Below, piece after piece: positions 56,506 to 57,346 of a DNA stretch of 57,346 nucleotides. The stretch spans positions 1 to 57,346 of the forward strand of contig NZ_JARXAB010000048.1 of NCBI RefSeq assembly GCF_029866045.1. The letters run 5' to 3'. Each line of letters begins with the position of its first letter. Positions within the stretch are counted from its first letter, which is position 1. This DNA is from Ramlibacter sp. (GTDB lineage Bacteria; Pseudomonadota; Gammaproteobacteria; Burkholderiales; Burkholderiaceae_C). Made by a program: the position numbers and the translations under genes. The notes under the pieces are model-generated. The model searched no databases. It saw nothing but the letters and a program-made list of their open reading frames with translations, and was not told the DNA's origin.

Positions 56506-57069
56506 TCAATGGGCATGTGCCCCGCCGGCGGCTGGCATCAGGTCAAGGCGAGGGGCGGGCGAGGTCAGGCCACGGGCATCGCCACCGGCGCCGGGGCGCT
56601 GAACCCAGTCATGGCGACCCTGCGCGCAGGCCTGGCGCACTGGCCAATAAAGGACGCCTTCTCGCTTGGGCAGCGTGGCACGCAAGACAAACTCGCCGTA
56701 ATGCGCGTCGAGCAGCATGTCCTGGGGCGTGCTGGCGGTCCAGGTCACGCGGCTGACCTCGTCGGTCACGGTGCGGCCGTGGGAGGTCTCGGGCTGGGGC
56801 AATGGCGCCCGCTCGATGGACAGGCTCCAGCCGGGCCGCGGCATTGGCTTGACACCACGCACGCCGGCCGGGATCTCGACACTCACCTCACGGGTGGGCG
56901 ATCCGTCGCAGCCGTGGCCGATCTGGAAGCTCGCCTTGTAGCCACTCCCGGCAAAGGCGGCGGGCCACTCCAGAGACACATGGGCCCAGACGGGCGCGGC
57001 GAAGGCGGTCAACAGGGACAGGGACAAAAAAGGCTTGCGCAGGCGCGCGGCCAAGGAAACATTCAACAT
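56506..57069 (-). CDS. YcnI-like copper-binding protein (DUF1775)
   Basis: DUF1775 proteins bind Cu(II) in the periplasm through the new N-terminal histidine and a glutamate. The 187-residue precursor has a signal peptide whose predicted cleavage after PVWA leaves His30 as the first residue, then VSLEWP with the glutamate. Further family segments are QIGHGCDGSPTREVSVEIPA, GVKPMPRPGWSLS and YWPVRQACAQGRHDWVQRP. The C-terminus AAGGAHAH is histidine-rich. It is upstream of the PCu(A)C gene on the same strand. Confidence 0.9.
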   Translation of the reverse strand: MLNVSLAARLRKPFLSLSLLTAFAAPVWAHVSLEWPAAFAGSGYKASFQIGHGCDGSPTREVSVEIPAGVRGVKPMPRPGWSLSIERAPLPQPETSHGRTVTDEVSRVTWTASTPQDMLLDAHYGEFVLRATLPKREGVLYWPVRQACAQGRHDWVQRPGAGGDARGLTSPAPRLDLMPAAGGAHAH

Positions 57070-57346
57070 AGGTTTTTTCTCTCGGAGGCGGCGCCCTGCG
57101 GGCCATGTCACCGCGCATACGCAGCAACTTCTCACGCAGCCGGCGACCACCGGTTCAAGGACAAAGACGGGACGGCCGGTGACGCCTAAACGCCGCGACC
57201 GCTTCAGACCAAGCGAGATCGAGAAGGAGGCCCGCGCGCGGGTGGTGGCGCGGCGCTGCGCAGCGCCGCCCCCGCGGCGGAGGCAAAAACAGGCCGGTAC
57301 GCCGGCAGGACGGGCTGTGGAAGCAGCGGAGGCCGCGCGGCAGGCG
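57070..57346. other. Right-edge region without a recognised gene
   Basis: This 277-base end contains the YcnI 5' region and a perfect 20-base GC palindrome (57250-57269, CGGCGCTGC/GCAGCGCCG core). A plus-strand frame opens at GTG 57179 and stays open to the edge for 56 codons (MTPKRRDRFRPSEIEKEARA...). It is arginine-rich and matches nothing I know, and in sequence this GC-rich it may be chance. Confidence 0.4.

Overview
The window looks like the chromosome of a high-GC betaproteobacterium of the order Burkholderiales, most likely family Comamonadaceae. This rests on the sequence of the ribosomal proteins, PhaM, the adjacent oxyR and recG, the magnesium-type HemB, and the order of housekeeping genes. 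I could run no searches; family names come from recognised motifs and protein length.

Layout, left to right. (1) 1-3.7 kb: the str operon rpsL-rpsG-fusA-tuf, transcribed leftward from a good sigma70 promoter and leaving the window inside tuf. (2) 3.7-7.5 kb: a leftward unit hemJ-vanZ-ferredoxin-hydrolase-dacC, divergent from hemB. The hemJ-hemB gap contains an intrinsic terminator on the minus strand that belongs to no gene and probably ends a small RNA. (3) 8.9-17.7 kb: accessory metabolism, with a dienelactone hydrolase, a GNAT acetyltransferase, a methyltransferase, an aldehyde/alcohol pair (mmsA plus GMC oxidoreductase), a TSUP exporter behind a structured leader with a terminator, and a membrane-anchored cytochrome c5. 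(4) 17.8-20.6 kb: tRNA-Arg followed almost directly by a DUF1800-DUF1501 pair. (5) 20.6-32.2 kb: a tightly overlapping leftward operon iclR - fused hydantoinase A/B (oxoprolinase-like) - peptide-type ABC transporter (SBP, two permeases, two ATPases) - MlrC-like M81 peptidase. It is probably an uptake-and-ring-opening route for a cyclic amide or peptide whose identity cannot be read from sequence. (6) 32.3-35.7 kb: a large unrecognised ORF with poly-G tracts, and an Hsp20. (7) 35.9-45 kb: initiator tRNA-Met plus the alpha and spc ribosomal operons from rplQ back to rplN, with their own strong promoter. (8) 45.2-52.5 kb: proC, ubiA, oxyR, recG, queA, tgt. (9) 52.5-57.3 kb: a RES-Xre toxin-antitoxin pair, a FIST sensor, PhaM, and two periplasmic copper-handling proteins (PCu(A)C and YcnI/DUF1775).

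The ribosomal supercluster is broken. The spc-alpha block lies about 33 kb upstream (in transcription order) of the str block, with proC directly before rplN, and no infA lies between secY and rpmJ. Most coding sequence is ordinary core genome. The least explained items are the two structured non-coding stretches (7.57-7.75 and 15.5-15.65 kb), the poly-G-bearing ORFan, and the substrate of the hydantoinase/M81/ABC operon.
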